NCBI GenBank assembly: GCA_017165825.1
Contig: CM029369.1
Span: forward strand, 5,163,933 to 5,227,932
DNA length: 64,000 nt
Direction: 5' to 3'
From: Hepsetus odoe
Taxonomy: Eukaryota > Chordata > Actinopteri > Characiformes > Hepsetidae
The notes beneath the pieces are model-generated. The model was given only the letters and a program-made list of their open reading frames with translations. It did no database searches and was not told the origin of the DNA. The position numbers and the translations under genes were made by a program. This document shows positions 22,748-35,275 of this stretch, one piece after another (positions within the stretch are counted from its first letter, which is position 1; every line of letters begins with the position of its first letter).

Positions 22748-22925
22748 CCACCTACTTTTACATTTACCAGTCGCTCTTATTGAGAGCAACTTCCACATCT
22801 TGATGACAGGGACAGTTCTCCTGGAGCAACTCAGGGTTAAGGGTCTTGCTCAGGAACCCAGTGGTGGTAGTGCTAGAGGTGGGATTCGAACCTGGGACCT
22901 CTTGATCCAGTGGCTCCCACCACCC
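22748..22925 (-). mobile_element. SINE-B copy
   Basis: TTTACATTTACCAGTCGCTC end, GGTCTTGCTCAGGAACCCAG and GGTGGGATTCGAACCTGGGA B box, reading minus. It is followed by a further common teleost repeat (GGGGGAAACCCACACAGACA at 23000). Confidence 0.65.
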
Positions 22926-25490
22926 CCTCACCTAGAGAGCAAGCGTCTCCAGTTCACCTGAGCTGCACGTCATTGGATGGTGGGATGAAACCAGAGCTCC
23001 CGGGGGAAACCCACACAGACACGGGAAGAACATGCAAATGCCACACAGAAAGAACCCAGACCTTTCAAACCTCCATGTTCTGAGGCAACAGCACTGAACA
23101 CTGTGACGGTGCCGGCCCCTGAATGTGCCACTTTCCTGTTAAACCTGTCACACCCGCCGATGCCGTCAGTGACTGCAAGCTAAAACAAGCAAGCTCTGGA
23201 TGCTGTTCTTTGGCAATGCCAGAAGAACTCTTTGGCCAAAAGTATGTGGACTTGATGTTCACACTTAGATGAGCTTGTTGGACAACCAATAAAAAAAACA
23301 TGAGCATTACGTTGGGCCGTCCTTATTAAAGCTACAGCGGCTGGCTCTGCTGGCTTCCATTAAGAGTGTATCCAGATGACTTATTGTCTTCCATGCTTTT
23401 CTTTGAATGCTTGGAAACGTATTTAAATTGGTTGATTTTGCAAAAAATGTTGGACAGCTGAGCTCAGACAATATTTATGATTTGCAAAAGACAAACAAAC
23501 TCTTTCATAACTCAAACAGAATAGGTTAAAAAAAATTGAATTTTGGACACATAACAGAAAGAAATAAAGACAGACATCATAAAGCTAAATAAGGGCAATA
23601 AAGCTGAATAAGTACGAGAGAGAAGAAAAAGATGAACATATGTTAATTTGATTGTTTCTATATTAGAAAAAAAACAAAACAAAGCATATGATGTTATTTC
23701 AAAATGGTAATTGATTCTCCACTGTAATACATTTCCTGAATTGAGTTTTACAGGCCCTTAGCTCAGTCTGCATTAGCAATATCTGTGAACAGAAAAGTGA
23801 GATTGCTGCACCTCTCTGGTGATTAAAAGCCATCTGGTGAGGGGCTAAACAGTAATAATAACAGCTCTGATTACATCTTTATGTGTCAAGTGCCACGGTG
23901 CAGTGGCCATGCCCTTCTAAAACCCCTCTTCACCCCCCCGCCACCCACCTGCCACTCCATATGCATGTTGATAACGTGGGAAACAAACTGGTATTGAGGA
24001 CATCAATGCAAACATATTGGACATACAGACAGGCCATACGTTACATCCAACAAGGTGTCCCTTGGGCAGTTCTGTATGATATGGCTCGTTCCAGACAACT
24101 AAACAGGGTCTGGAAATATCAAGGAAAATGATAGGAATATGTCTGACATTCTTATTATTCATTTTTAGTCCTGGAAGCCAATTTGTGGGAATAAAAACCA
24201 CAAAAACAGGACGGTTTGATGTTACAATGAAGGTTGCACCAGTGAAATACTCAATTTAGTATATAAACACACATTGGATTTTAAGCAATGATAATGTATG
24301 GACAAAATGCTTAATATCATGGCATAAAAATAAATGAAGGACATAAAAGAGGGAAAAAAATGTATATCAGGGCATCAAGAGTGCCACAGCCATGTTTGGC
24401 CAGTAATCCAACAAGTTACAACTGGCTGGAGTGGTACGGGGGTATCATGGCCCCCTAAATCCCTTTTCAGAGCAATGCTAGCCAATGTTTAGATGACAAA
24501 ACTTTCAAAATCTCCTCCTAGTGTGTTGAGCTGCCTGATAATGTTGCATTAGCAGCAGTTTGAAAAGATGCAGTGTCACTTCAGGAGTCTCGGAGGAGAC
24601 GGAACACTCCCAGCTTGGTATCATTGTGTGATGGAGGAAGATCTAGGTATGTTGAAATAGCACTGACCAAACGGGGGAAAGCATCGGGTACAAATCCAGA
24701 AAGATCAAACAGAAGAAGTTATCACCTGGCTCATGTTGTTCTCAATCTCAGCTTTATGGGGGTGTAGATCAGGCTCTTAAGCCAGGCAAGGAGGCTGGAG
24801 TTGCTTCTGTTATCACTGCTCTGGGGCTGCCGATAAACGTGGAGTGGCTCTATTTCCAGTGGCAGGGAAAGTTTTATGAGGCAGAGGTTTACAAACAGAT
24901 CCACATCCTCTCCCTGTCCACTGTTCCTGACCACTGGCCTCCTGACTGAATGTTCACATAGTCGTTTTGGACACAAGTCAGCGCTCTGGACCTGGCAGTG
25001 AAAATAGCCACTCTCTTTCCTTTTCTCTTCCTGGCAGTGTTGCCTTACTTGTAGACACCAATCGCAAGTTCTGGACCAGCTTACTCAGCACAACAGAATC
25101 TGTGACCAAGCCTCACGACTCATTACACACAATCCCATACGGCCGCTCCTCAGTCCCAGACCACCTCGGTGGCTCCCTCAGAAAGAAGACAGCGTCGTTC
25201 CAGGACAGATTCACTTGTACAAGCCAGCCCTGAAAGGGATCTGAAGGGACTAAGCCCCGGATTTACCTCAGCAGAGCTGGGACGGATTTGCAGAGAGATG
25301 GGGAAAAAGGGACTGTAACCAAATGTTCTGTCTGGGCCCGCCAGTGTGTGCTGAGAATATCTCCATGTTTACTGAGCTTCAGAAACAGAGAGTGCTTCAC
25401 TGTTTTTATGATGGAAATAAACAGTCATGACAGAAATTTCCAGCAATTCTAAATTAAAAAAATAATTAATTTAAAAAAAAAAAAAAGAAA
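22926..25490. other. intron sequence with one common repeat
   Basis: 22990-23115 (GGGGGAAACCCACACAGACA, GAACATGCAAATGCCACACA) is a widespread teleost repeat in minus orientation. From 23120 to 25490 I recognise nothing. Confidence 0.5.
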
Positions 25491-25548
25491 GAGAGAATGT
25501 ATGGATGGTGGAGAGGGATCATGGAACGATGGGTAAAGAGACATGGAG

Positions 25549-25596
<48 letters not shown>

Positions 25597-25649
25597 CTTA
25601 TGGATGGAGGGAGAGGATCATGGAGCTGATGGGTAAAGAAGAGATGGAG

Positions 25650-25683
<34 letters not shown>

Positions 25684-25734
25684 TATGAATGGAGGAGAAG
25701 GATCATGGAGCGATGGGTAAAGAGAGATGGAGGA

Positions 25735-25768
<34 letters not shown>

Positions 25769-25828
25769 TGTATGGATGGAGGAGAAGGATCATGGAACGA
25801 TGGGTAAAGAGAGATGGAGGAGGAGGAG

Positions 25829-25861
<33 letters not shown>

Positions 25862-26140
25862 TGTATGGATGGAGGAGAAGGATCATGGAACGATGGGTAA
25901 AGAGAGATGGAGGAGGAGGAGGTGAGAGAGAGAGAGAGAGAGAGAGAGTAGAGAGAGAAAGAGAGAGAATGTATGGATGGAGGAGAGGGATCATGGAACG
26001 ATGGGTAAAGAGAGATGGAGGAGGGGAGAGAGAGAGAGAGAGAGAGAGTGAGAGAGAGAAAGAGAGAGAATGTATGGATGGAGAGGATCATGGAGCGATG
26101 GGTAAAAGAGAGATGGAGGAGGAGAGAGAGAGAGAAGTTT
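25490..26140. repeat. VNTR, seven ~75-105 bp units with GA cores
   Basis: The unit is GAATGTATGGATGGAGGAGA, then GGATCATGGAACGATGGGTA, AAGAGAGATGGAGGAGG and a GA run of variable length. Seven units start at about 25494, 25592, 25679, 25767, 25859, 25967 and 26069. Length differences are mainly in the GA runs. Long ORFs on both strands are by-products. Confidence 0.9.
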
Positions 26141-26245
26141 GGAGTTTTGGAGAAATAAAGTCATGGTTAAAAAAAAAGGTTTAGAAATGAAAGTTGTGTA
26201 CTTGCTCCATTAGAATTGCAAACCTAAAAAAATAGAATACTTGAC

Positions 26246-26249
<4 letters not shown>

Positions 26250-26277
<28 letters not shown>
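26250..26277. repeat. poly(A), 27-28 bp
   Basis: Long A-run following GACTGTT, not attached to a recognised element. Confidence 0.85.
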
Positions 26278-26278
<1 letters not shown>

Positions 26279-26279
26279 T

Positions 26280-27150
26280 ATTCTACCACCACATAAAGCA
26301 CATTATGTTACTGGAGTCTTCACACCTCCAGTTTTCTGAGCTGCTTATCTAAAGCGAGAAGACTAAATGCAAGACTGCTGGATGCAGAAACACACTCAAA
26401 TCGGTCAGCAGTTCAGGACAGCACCGGTGCAGGCCTAATCTGAACGTTTACAAATGGTTTTTAATAAAGTGGCTGACAAGTGAATGAAGCTTAATAAACA
26501 CATTAGATCGGACCACCCCTGCATCCTCTGAGCTTCACTAGCATCCCACCTGCAGCAGGCCTGGAGGAGTTAGTCGTAGGGAGTTATAAAGCTTATTTTA
26601 TGCCCCAGCTGGGGTAAACCCTCTCTTTATAGGGATTAAAAAGTGGTAGAGCTTTCTCTTCATGGTGCAAGGAGATAGCATCCTTCTGTATTAAAGCCAG
26701 CCAGCTGGACCACTTCTCTTCGGGAGTGTCCTCTGCGGAGGGAAACACAGGCTAGGACTTTGGAAACATGGCCAGCTGTGGAGCAAGGACAAGCCCACAT
26801 GCTGACAACACACTTTTCTCACTGCAGTCCACAGAGGCTGAAATTTCATTTTTGGGGTGCTGCTATGGTCATAAATCCATGTCATGTATTAATAGGTGGG
26901 AAAAAATATGTAGTTTACACTGCACTCACTCTGAACAGCACCTCTATAGAACAAGCATTAAGCTGCTGTGCTTTGGTCTTTCCGAACTGAGCCATAAGCT
27001 CTTTGGGTCGTTGGCAGTAAGGAATGAGAATTAATGTAGATGCAATAAACACTGCGATGTTTAAACAGTATGCCTGGGGGGGACCTGGACTAAAACCAGC
27101 TCCCTAGTTTAATCAATTTAATAATAATCCTTTATTTATAATCCCACGAA
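26280..27150. other. intron sequence, no gene
   Basis: Unique-looking sequence; no repeat or coding block recognised. Confidence 0.5.
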
Positions 27151-27156
27151 TGGGAA

Positions 27157-27342
27157 ATTCGTCCTCTGCATTTCACCCATACACATACGTGCAGCGGTAG
27201 GCGCTATTGAAAGTGCCAGGGAGCAGTGTCGAGGACAGTACCTTGCTCAAGGGTACTTCAGGGCAACCCACTGGGGAGGGAATCGAACCCACAATCTTCC
27301 GATCCTGGGGCAACTTCCTAACCACTAGACCACCGATGACCC
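27157..27342 (-). mobile_element. SINE-A copy
   Basis: CATTTCACCCATACACATAC, GCAGTGTCGAGGACAGTACC, GGGAATCGAACCCACAATCT and CTAACCACTAGACCACCG. The tail is lost. The B box (complement of ATCGAACCC) is intact. Confidence 0.78.
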
Positions 27343-27604
27343 AACAAGCTAGATATTTAATCTAGATAAGTGTGAGATTAATATCTATCTAAGCTCTATC
27401 TGTATAGGTATAGGTATGCAATATAAAGCATCTTAGTACAAACACTAAAACAATTTCATGGGATTTTGCTGTTAAACCCACATATCTGTACTTTCTTCCA
27501 AATTTCTATGTTCAATATTTCCAGAACAGATGCCTCGTTTTAGCTATAATGTTTTTAGCTTATATTTCAACCTAAAGTGACAAAAAAACAGAAAAGATAC
27601 AGGA

Positions 27605-27995
27605 GAGTAGTGAGTCCAGCTATGTTGTACGGGCTGGTGATGAAAAGACAGGAGCGGAGGCTGGAGGTGTCAGTTTAAAGATGCTGAGTTTTCGTTGGGT
27701 GGGGCCCGAGGATGAACTAGTTAGAAATGAGTATATTAGAGGACAGTTCAGGTTGGATGATTTAGAGACAGAGAGGTGAGACGGAGTTGGTGTGGACATG
27801 TCCAGAGGAGAGACAGGATTATGTTGGGAGAAGGATGTTGAGGATGGAGCTGCCGGAAAGAGGAGCTTTATAGACGTGATGAGAGAGGGCATGCAGGTGT
27901 GAATGAGGAAGATGCAGAGGCCACAAGAAATGGAAACTGATGATCCCCTGTGGTGACCCCTAAACTGGAGCAGCCGAAAGGGGAAGAAGCAGCAA
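27605..27995 (+). pseudogene. non-LTR retrotransposon 3' fragment
   Basis: RRVVSPAMLYGLVMKRQERR, then a broken version of RNEYIRG..GHVQRRD..LEMELPGKR, ending at CTGATGATCCCCTGTGGTGA and GGAGCAGCCGAAAGGGGAAG. Same family as 59545 and 19905. Non-functional. Confidence 0.72.
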
Positions 27996-28129
27996 CCTTC
28001 AGGGATGAAATGACTACTTGACTGCTTGAAATGATTCTTGACTACATCTTTAAAAATGGTTCAAACTTTGTAAATTGGATTTTTTAATAAACTATTCCTT
28101 CAGACAGGCTTTTAAAAGCCTTTCTCTGC

Positions 28130-28490
28130 TCTAATGTCCTCAGTTACTCTCTCTCTCTCCTTCTCTGTGGGCTGTGTTTCTCTCTGGCCGCTCTCTCCAC
28201 TCAGGCATCATCCAGGTGTAACTGAAATCTTCCCCGATAGCTTTTACAGCACATTTCCAGCACCGGCGCCCCTGTCATCAATTACATGGCGCGTGTGGTC
28301 AGAGCGCGGCGGCGTATCCTTCATGCTGTGGGCCGCCGTGTCCCTTCACTCGGCCTCCGCTATGAATCTTAATCTCATCCCCAAACAGTCGTCATCAATT
28401 ACCTCCTCCTCGCCCAGCCCTCCCACCCACTGCACCCATCGCCGTAGGAAGGCTTGACTATTTTGTTTTCTCTTTTTTTTTTTTTTTTTA
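28130..28490. other. unique block, possible conserved non-coding element
   Basis: 28200-28440 is GC-richer than its surroundings, with repeated CGTCATCAATTAC and TGTCATCAATTACATGGCGC. The duplicated TCATCAATTAC core may be a factor site. A T-run follows at 28472. Confidence 0.25.
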
Positions 28491-28868
28491 ATTCTGCAGG
28501 AACTGCCAGGCTTACAACGAGAGGGATAGTTCTTCAGCGGAAGAAACAGAGGCGAAATAGGAGGGGTGAACCAGGTGAAAGGCAAGCTGGGTAAAAGGGT
28601 GAAGAATAAATAAATGACCCTATTTGAGACCTCAACACCAAGCCTCGTCTTAAAGCCACGAAGCAAATGTAAGTAAAAAGAAATGAAAGCTTGTCCTGAG
28701 TTGACGTTTTCTGAGGCTGCTGTTTCTGCTGTGCTTCACATGACAGGAGAACTTCCATGTTGGTCCCTTTCTCATACGCTGGAAATAGTTTGTGTGGTTT
28801 AGGTGAGGAGTGATCCCTGGGTAGGATGTGCAGGAAGCAGACCGTGCCGTTCTTTAAATTTCTTTGAC

Positions 28869-28934
28869 GATTGACGTGTGCCGTGACCTCGCAATGACAA
28901 GGGTTGTCACTTTCACTTTCACTTTCACTTTCAT
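28869..28934 (+). repeat. SINE-A 3' tail fragment
   Basis: GTGCCGTGACCTCGCAATGA followed by four CACTTT/C units. Only the last 65 bp of the SINE are present. Confidence 0.6.
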
Positions 28935-29479
28935 GTTTGCTTTCTCTCACAACATTACCCAGCATGCATTCTGCAAATATAAGACCATGGGTAATCGCTA
29001 CTGTGCTCAGTCTCTCTGAGCGTGATTCTAGCATTTTACATTTACTAAAGAAGTCGTGAGCTACCAACTTACCCAGATTTTAGAGCCTAAGTGCCAAAAG
29101 GCAGGTAAAGGTAACGTGTAGAGAGGTATTGTGTGCTCACAATGACAAAATCGTTAATAAAACCTTCTTGACTTCTGGCTTGTAAGTTTTATTTCCAAAC
29201 TTCAGACACCAATCACTTAAACCGAAGGGAAATTTCATCTGAGGCCTCCTGTTCTGGGGATCTAGTTACAGCTTTGAATGATGAGTTTCAGGATTATTGC
29301 AGGCTGAACATCTAGAACAGGAGCTTCTCGTGTTTTCCTCGTGTCTTTCGCTACACTCCTTCATTCGGCTCTGCAGGAGTGAAGTAAGCCTGACATGCTT
29401 TTCCAAATACCTCCATGTAATTGCAGCCATCGCTGAGGTGGAAGCCGTACAGGTGAGAGTCAGGTGATTCATCAATGCT

Positions 29480-29750
29480 CAGCCTTCACCTGCTGCTCCA
29501 TCTCCCCTTCATCGTCTCCTCCATGTCCAGAGTAGACCACAACAGAGGACAGGACACTGTCTCTTCATATCTGCCCCTTGTTCTCTCTGATCTCTCTCCC
29601 TTTACACTTCATCCTGATCATCCTTTCTCTCTGTTCTTATCTCTCCCGCTCATTCAGATTTCTCTCGTTTTTGATTGTGCCTTCTTTTTGTCTCTACTAT
29701 ACTCTTCTCTCACCCTTTCTTCTCCCATTATGGTTCTTGCCCTCGCTGTT
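29480..29750. repeat. pyrimidine-rich tract flanking the minisatellite
   Basis: C/T-rich leader (CTCTCTGATCTCTCTCCC..) that merges into the repeat units at 29750. No unit structure seen. Confidence 0.6.
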
Positions 29751-30420
29751 TCGTTCTTTAACACCTCGTTCCCCCTCCCTTCCTGATCCTTACTCTATTG
29801 TTCTCTTTGCATCACTTTCCATCTATCCAATTCTCCTTCTCTCTCTTTTACTTTCAATCTCTCCATCTCACAACTTTCTCTCTTTTTTCTCTCACTATTT
29901 TCTTCTTTTTAACCCCATCCCCCATCATCCATATTCTCTTTCCATCTTTCTGTCTATCTAGTTCTCCTCCTCTCTCTTTCACCTTCACTCTCTCCATCTC
30001 ACTCTCTCCATCCCAGCCCCTCTTGCACGCTCTTTCTGCTCTTTTTCTTTTGTTCTTTTTAACCCTTTCCCTCCCTCTCTCATTCCTACTCTCTTGCTCT
30101 CTTTCGCTTTCTAGTTCTCCTTCTCTCTTATTCTTTCACCTTTCTTCATCTTTACCATCTCTCTTTGTTCTTGCTCCCCCTCTTTTGTTCTTTTTAACCC
30201 CTCTTCTCCATCCCTCCCTCCCTCATCCTATTATCTTGCTCTTTTTCCATCTGTATCTATCCAGTTCTTCTCTCCTCCATCTTCACTCTCTCCATCTCAC
30301 CCCTCTCTCTCTTCCTGCTCTCACACTTTTGTTGATTTTAACACCTTTCCCTCCCTCATCCTTATTCTCTTGCTCTTTCCATCTTTCTAGTTCTCTTCTG
30401 TTCTACCTTGACTCTCTCTC
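29750..30420. repeat. pyrimidine-only minisatellite, about five ~130-155 bp units
   Basis: The landmark TTCTTTTTAACCCC (or a variant) recurs near 29755, 29897, 30052, 30188 and 30331. CTAGTTCTCCTTCTCTC recurs near 29960, 30111, 30261 and 30389. Almost every base on the plus strand is C or T. The 224-codon ORF here is an artefact of composition. Confidence 0.8.
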
Positions 30421-30479
30421 TCTCTTTCTTTCTCTCTATCTCTCCTTGAACATACAATATTCCTCCCTCTGACTTTCTG

Positions 30480-31648
30480 AAAATGCCTCATCACTCTCCC
30501 TCTGACCATGTCCTATTTCTCATATTCACTCATCTCCACCCCTACTAACTTCCTCACCGTGTGCATGACGTCACCCACACAGTCAATTTATTTCTCCTCT
30601 CAATGCGTCCCTTTTCAAACAATCATTTCAAATGACTCCCACCAATGGATATATCCCATAACCTCTCTCACTCATTCTCTCTCTTTCCTCTCTGGCTTAT
30701 ATCAGGTGTCATCATCAGAACATTGCCACATTTTGGCAAATTTTCTATTATGTAAAATACTGACTGGTCTATACAATCCAGTCAAAGAGAAAGAGGAAAG
30801 GTGGACATAAGCTAGTGTGTTTAAAAGGGCTATGCAATGAAGCCAATATAATAAAGCTTACTTCAACCTAGTGATGGTAGGAATTAGTGTGACAATCTTG
30901 AATATGGCAGAGTTATTGAAAAGCTGTGGCATCACATACTGGAATTCTTCTGGAGGCATAAAAATTGCTCATATCATTCTTAATATTTGGTAACATGTTG
31001 GAAGAGGAATGAACTATAACTTGAAACTTTTTCACACTTTCAGTATCAAGAACTATGGCTTTCTCCTGTAATCACCACCAAACCGAACCACTGTAAGCTT
31101 CGACTCAACCCTGCACACTGACGCTGAATAAAAGTAAGTCTAGCAGTTTAATAAGCTGTCAAAGCAGCCTAACTACCACATTTAACAAAGCTTTGCTATA
31201 TTGGTAAGGTTGTCAGTCTTAGAGTTTTTAGCTTATGTATTTTTGTGTTTTATTCATATTACAAACAATACAATGACCTTGCATGTTTCAGGATGCAGTG
31301 AAATTCAGAGTAATGTCTGTATGGTAAAACATCAGGTAAGTAATCTTTTCCCCCAGGGCTCAATTTTCTCAAAGAGAAAAACAACTTAGACCTAGACTTC
31401 CTAATATGGCCATGACTCTGACTGCAGAATGATGACATGGCTTTAGTGGTCTATTTGTCAAAGTGTTTGTGAATTAGAGAGAGAGAGCATCTGTATCTTT
31501 TTAGGACACCTTCTCAATGATTTAGTATGAGCATCTCTTCTTTAATCTTGACATTCCATCAAGGCTTTAAAATCTACCCACTCTGGAATGACCTTCCTTG
31601 ATGAACAAAGCCTTGCAAAGCAGAGATAATCCCAGGATTTCTCCAGGA

Positions 31649-31700
<52 letters not shown>

Positions 31701-33430
31701 CAAGACATGCAATGACCAATCATAAGCCAGCCTAACCACTGATGGAAAGACGGCCTGTCAAATTGTTGAAAATTGAGAATCAAAAGGTCAGAAATAAGCG
31801 AGGAGAGTAGGCCAAACTGGGCAGGTGAGATGCAAAAACACTTAAGCCTGTGACCCTTTTTCATCTGCTGGGAAAATATCAGAAAAATACATGACATAAT
31901 ATGAGAAGCTTTCAATTTTACAATCTTTACTTCTTTGGAAATAATCTTAGCACCATGTAAACAAATATTTTGTAATATTTACAGTAATTATGGAGGAATT
32001 AGACTGTGAACCTTATCAATGCAGGCCATAAGCCTATTGACCATCTGCTGACCTTCTCACCTCTAGTGAGGGCACAAAATAGTCCAGTTACTGAAAATAT
32101 AAAGTGTCAGCCAGTTTATAAAAACACCTTAACAGCAACATGTGACTAACTCCGGATTCTTATTTGTGGATTTGCCTTTCTGGTTTCATCTTTTGGATGG
32201 AGATGTCATGTTCTGGACGCCCATGATGGACAAGGAGGCCTCAGCAAACCGGCCTCCAGCGGTGTGGAGATGATGTTTGGCAGACGTGGTGGATGAAGCT
32301 GCTCTACTGAATGTGTCTCTTTCAGCTTGACTTTGTTGTTGGGCTCTGACAGCTGATGTCAAACACTTGGCTGGTTTGATCTACTTTCACCCAGTGAACT
32401 TGCACCTGCTGCGCTTAGAATAATAAGAGTGTAACCGGAGAGCGATACCCTCCCATGATTCCTCATACATTTTAATTATCTCAGTCAATGAGCTTAAAGG
32501 AACAAACAAACATGAATGACAAGCAAATGAAGTCAAAGGGATGAGCTGGAGAGGGTTTGCTGCTGCAAAATTATGATTTCATTTTGAAATATGGTAGATG
32601 CGTGTTTTGGATATCTGAGGTAGAACCAGAGGGACCTAGCTTGCTAATCTGTCTGAATGTTAGGCCTAATGATCATTATGTTCTCAGACTCTAGTCGTAA
32701 TCTTGCTCATTGGCCCACATTTCTGGAGAGCAGGTATGAGACAACGTTCTTTAAAATAATTAAAGTTACACTTGGTAATTCAGATTGAACTGTACTATTT
32801 GAGCATAGTCACCAAACCCTTAATACATGTGTATCAAACCCCGACAATCCCTGAAGCCATCTCCATCACAAAGAACCAATGAACCAAAGCTGCTCAAGGC
32901 CTTTCAAAGAGGGGAAGGTGCATGAAGGAGAAAGTGTAAACTTCAGCCTACGTAACGATGCAGGGCTGGCAGATCACCCCTTTCATCCTCTGCTTTAAAG
33001 TCAGCGATTGTTGGCTGTCTGGTTTTGACAGAAGCTGTAAACTTTATCTACCTAGAAGAAAAGTTCCACAGACCTCAGAGGAACGTCTCAGAAGAAAGGT
33101 AAATAATAAAAAAAACTATTCTTTTGAATACAAAAACACTACAACTCTGTGAAGAAAGAGTGAACGGTAAACTCAAGAGAAGAATCTTCAGCTTCAACCA
33201 AAGCTAAATGAAATCTTCCACATTTCGTGTGTTTAGACTTATGTTGTTTTTTCTTCTTCTTCTTCTAAAGGACATTCTCCTGTGCCTGCTTTCCAGATTT
33301 GCGGCCCAATGAGCAAGATCATGACTAGAACCAGAGAACATAACAATGATCATTAGACCAGAAATAATAAAAAAAATAATAATCAATTAATATCTTCATT
33401 TCTTAAAGGTGTTAAGTAGTTAGCAGGGTA
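30480..33430. other. intron sequence, no gene
   Basis: AT-rich unique sequence apart from the TA run at 31651. No recognised element. Confidence 0.5.
31651..31697. repeat. (TA)n microsatellite
   Basis: A-run followed by about 20 TA units. Confidence 0.9.
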
Positions 33431-33433
33431 TAG

Positions 33434-33443
33434 ACAGACAGAC

Positions 33444-33478
<35 letters not shown>

Positions 33479-33620
33479 TAGATAGATAGATAGAGACCAA
33501 CAGACAGACAGACAGACCGATAGTCAGACAGAAACAGATAGACAGATACTCAGAAAGACAAAGACAGATAGTCAGAGAGACAGACAGACAAACAGACAGT
33601 CAGACAGACAGACAGATTTG
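33434..33620. repeat. compound (CAGA)n(GA)n(GATA)n microsatellite
   Basis: CAGA, GA and GATA runs in sequence, then a second imperfect CAGA block up to the SINE-B copy at 33626. Confidence 0.88.
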
Positions 33621-33625
33621 TTGAG

Positions 33626-33833
33626 GGTGCTGGTGGTCTAGTGGTAGGATACTCATCTACAGACCAAGAGGTCTCAGGTTTGTATCCCACCTCCAGCACT
33701 ACCACCATCGGGTTCCTGAGCAAAACCCTTGACATAACCCCAAGTTCTTCCAGGAAGAATGTCCCTGTGGGTAAGAAATGTAAATCGCCCTGGATAAGAG
33801 CATCAGCTAAATGCCAGAAATGTAAATGTTACT
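33626..33833 (+). mobile_element. SINE-B copy, nearly full length
   Basis: GGTGGTCTAGTGGTAGGATA head, GGTTTGTATCCCACCTCC B box, GTTCCTGAGCAAAACCCTTG body and the TGGATAAGAGCATCAGCTAA..AATGTAAATG 3' end. That 3' end is shared with L2-like LINEs in fish. It follows a CAGA/GATA microsatellite. Confidence 0.8.
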
Positions 33834-34131
33834 AAATTATGATTTCCTTCTTTTGCAAACCGGTTGATATTTAGTTTTTGCTAACAAAGGGCAAATGCAT
33901 GCATCTTAATTAAGCATCTCTGGGAGACATTAAAAGCACATGCCATGTAAATGTATGATGCAGGACTGGAGTTTTTCAGAAATTGTAGTGTTCGCTTCAT
34001 ACACTGCCAGAAAAGCCACTTGTCATATGTATTATCTCTATCATCCTTCATGATGTACGGCTTATTTACTCTTTTGCAAATACATTCTAATGGCTGTTCA
34101 GCAGCCTATAGTGGGGGGCCTAGAGCTCGAA

Positions 34132-34374
34132 GGCGGTGGCCTAGTGGTTAGGGAGTTTTGGAAGATTGTGGGTTCAAACCCCTTGCCAGTAGGTTGCCCT
34201 GGGGTACCCTTGAGCAAGGTACTGTCCCTGTCACTGCTCCCCGGGCACTTTCATAGATGCTCCCTGCTGCACAGTGTTTGAGTGCATGGGTTAAATGCAG
34301 AGGTCCAATTTTGTTGTGGTTCACTGTGTACTGTGCTGTGACCTCGCAATGACAAGAATAGTCACTTTCACTTT
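34132..34374 (+). mobile_element. SINE-A copy, nearly full length
   Basis: GGCGGTGGCCTAGTGGTTAG head, GTGGGTTCAAACCCC B box, GTACCCTTGAGCAAGGTACT body, CAATGACAAGAATAGTCACT and the CACTTTCACTTTG tail. It pairs as an inverted repeat with 34449-34609. Confidence 0.83.
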
Positions 34375-34448
34375 GTTCACTAGAGAACAGCTTTATGCAG
34401 CAAAACCACTGAACAAATGGAATGCTGGTTGAAACGACGTCTGGCATA

Positions 34449-34609
34449 GTGAAAGTGAAAGTGACTGTCATTATGAAACGGAGCACATAACACAGTGAAA
34501 CACAATGAAAGGCAATCTCTGCTTTTCACCCACACACACCGTGTGGCAGGGTACAGCTATATCCAGCGGCCAGGGCGCAGCGATGGGGACGGTACCTTGC
34601 TCAAGGGCA
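34449..34609 (-). mobile_element. SINE-A copy, 3' part, inverted partner
   Basis: GTGAAAGTGAAAGTGACTGT tail through GGGGACGGTACCTTGCTCAA. The head is missing. It lies 75 bp from a plus-strand copy, tail to tail. Confidence 0.75.
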
Positions 34610-35162
34610 TTTTAAGCTTTTTTCACCAGTGTGAATAACACAATGTTTTGCCACCATTTTAGGGATGCATGCACGTGATCTCATTGGTCCAATCAATCCA
34701 ACAATCTAGGCACCAACCTGTGGGACCTATGAAAAGGCAGAAGAGGTCTGTTAAGCATAAAATCTGTTAAGCCCTGTTTTAAACTCTGGACTGACTGATG
34801 GAGAAGGAGTCTGCTAAGTTCCCTGCAGTATTAATTTCTCTTGAATAAATGATCCATGGCAGATGTCATCAAAGCTGTCCAACTGCAAGTTACATTAGAA
34901 GGCTGTGGACAGTTTGTGGACAGATTTCAGCCACATCCCGTTTAAAATCTGTCCTCTATAATTGATTCAAAGTCTGGAAGACATGTTTTTAAAGTATAAA
35001 GCACTCGTGTCTGTTCAGGTGTTTCTGAAAATGTTCGATTTTGGAACCATTGCCACACAAAATCCAAAATAAATGTAATGTTGAAGAAAAAGAAAAATCT
35101 GGATTTTTCTTCCTCAGTGTCGTTCTAACATATTTCCTGAATGTAATAGTGTAGTGAAAACA

Positions 35163-35275
35163 TGAGGCAGTGATTAGGGACCATGCCCCAGGGTTGGAAG
35201 GTCATGGGTACGAAGCTCAGATCAGTAGTTTGCCCTGAGCAAGATACTGTGCCCATCACTTTTCCCCAGAAACAT
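35163..35275 (+). mobile_element. SINE-A head, degraded
   Basis: GGCAGTGATTAGGGACCATG, GGAAGGTCATGGGTACGAAG and GCCCATCACTTTTCCCC retain head and body order. The tail is absent. Confidence 0.55.

Noticed and set aside
25449..26184. Long ORFs on both strands (157-181 codons) with Arg-Glu or Ser-Leu repeats
   Set aside because: They are translations of GA/CT runs in a VNTR, open on both strands at once.
29798..30472. 224-codon ORF on the plus strand, Leu/Ser/Pro/Phe-rich
   Set aside because: Produced by a pyrimidine-only minisatellite; composition forces Ser, Leu, Phe and Pro codons. No domain or splice context.
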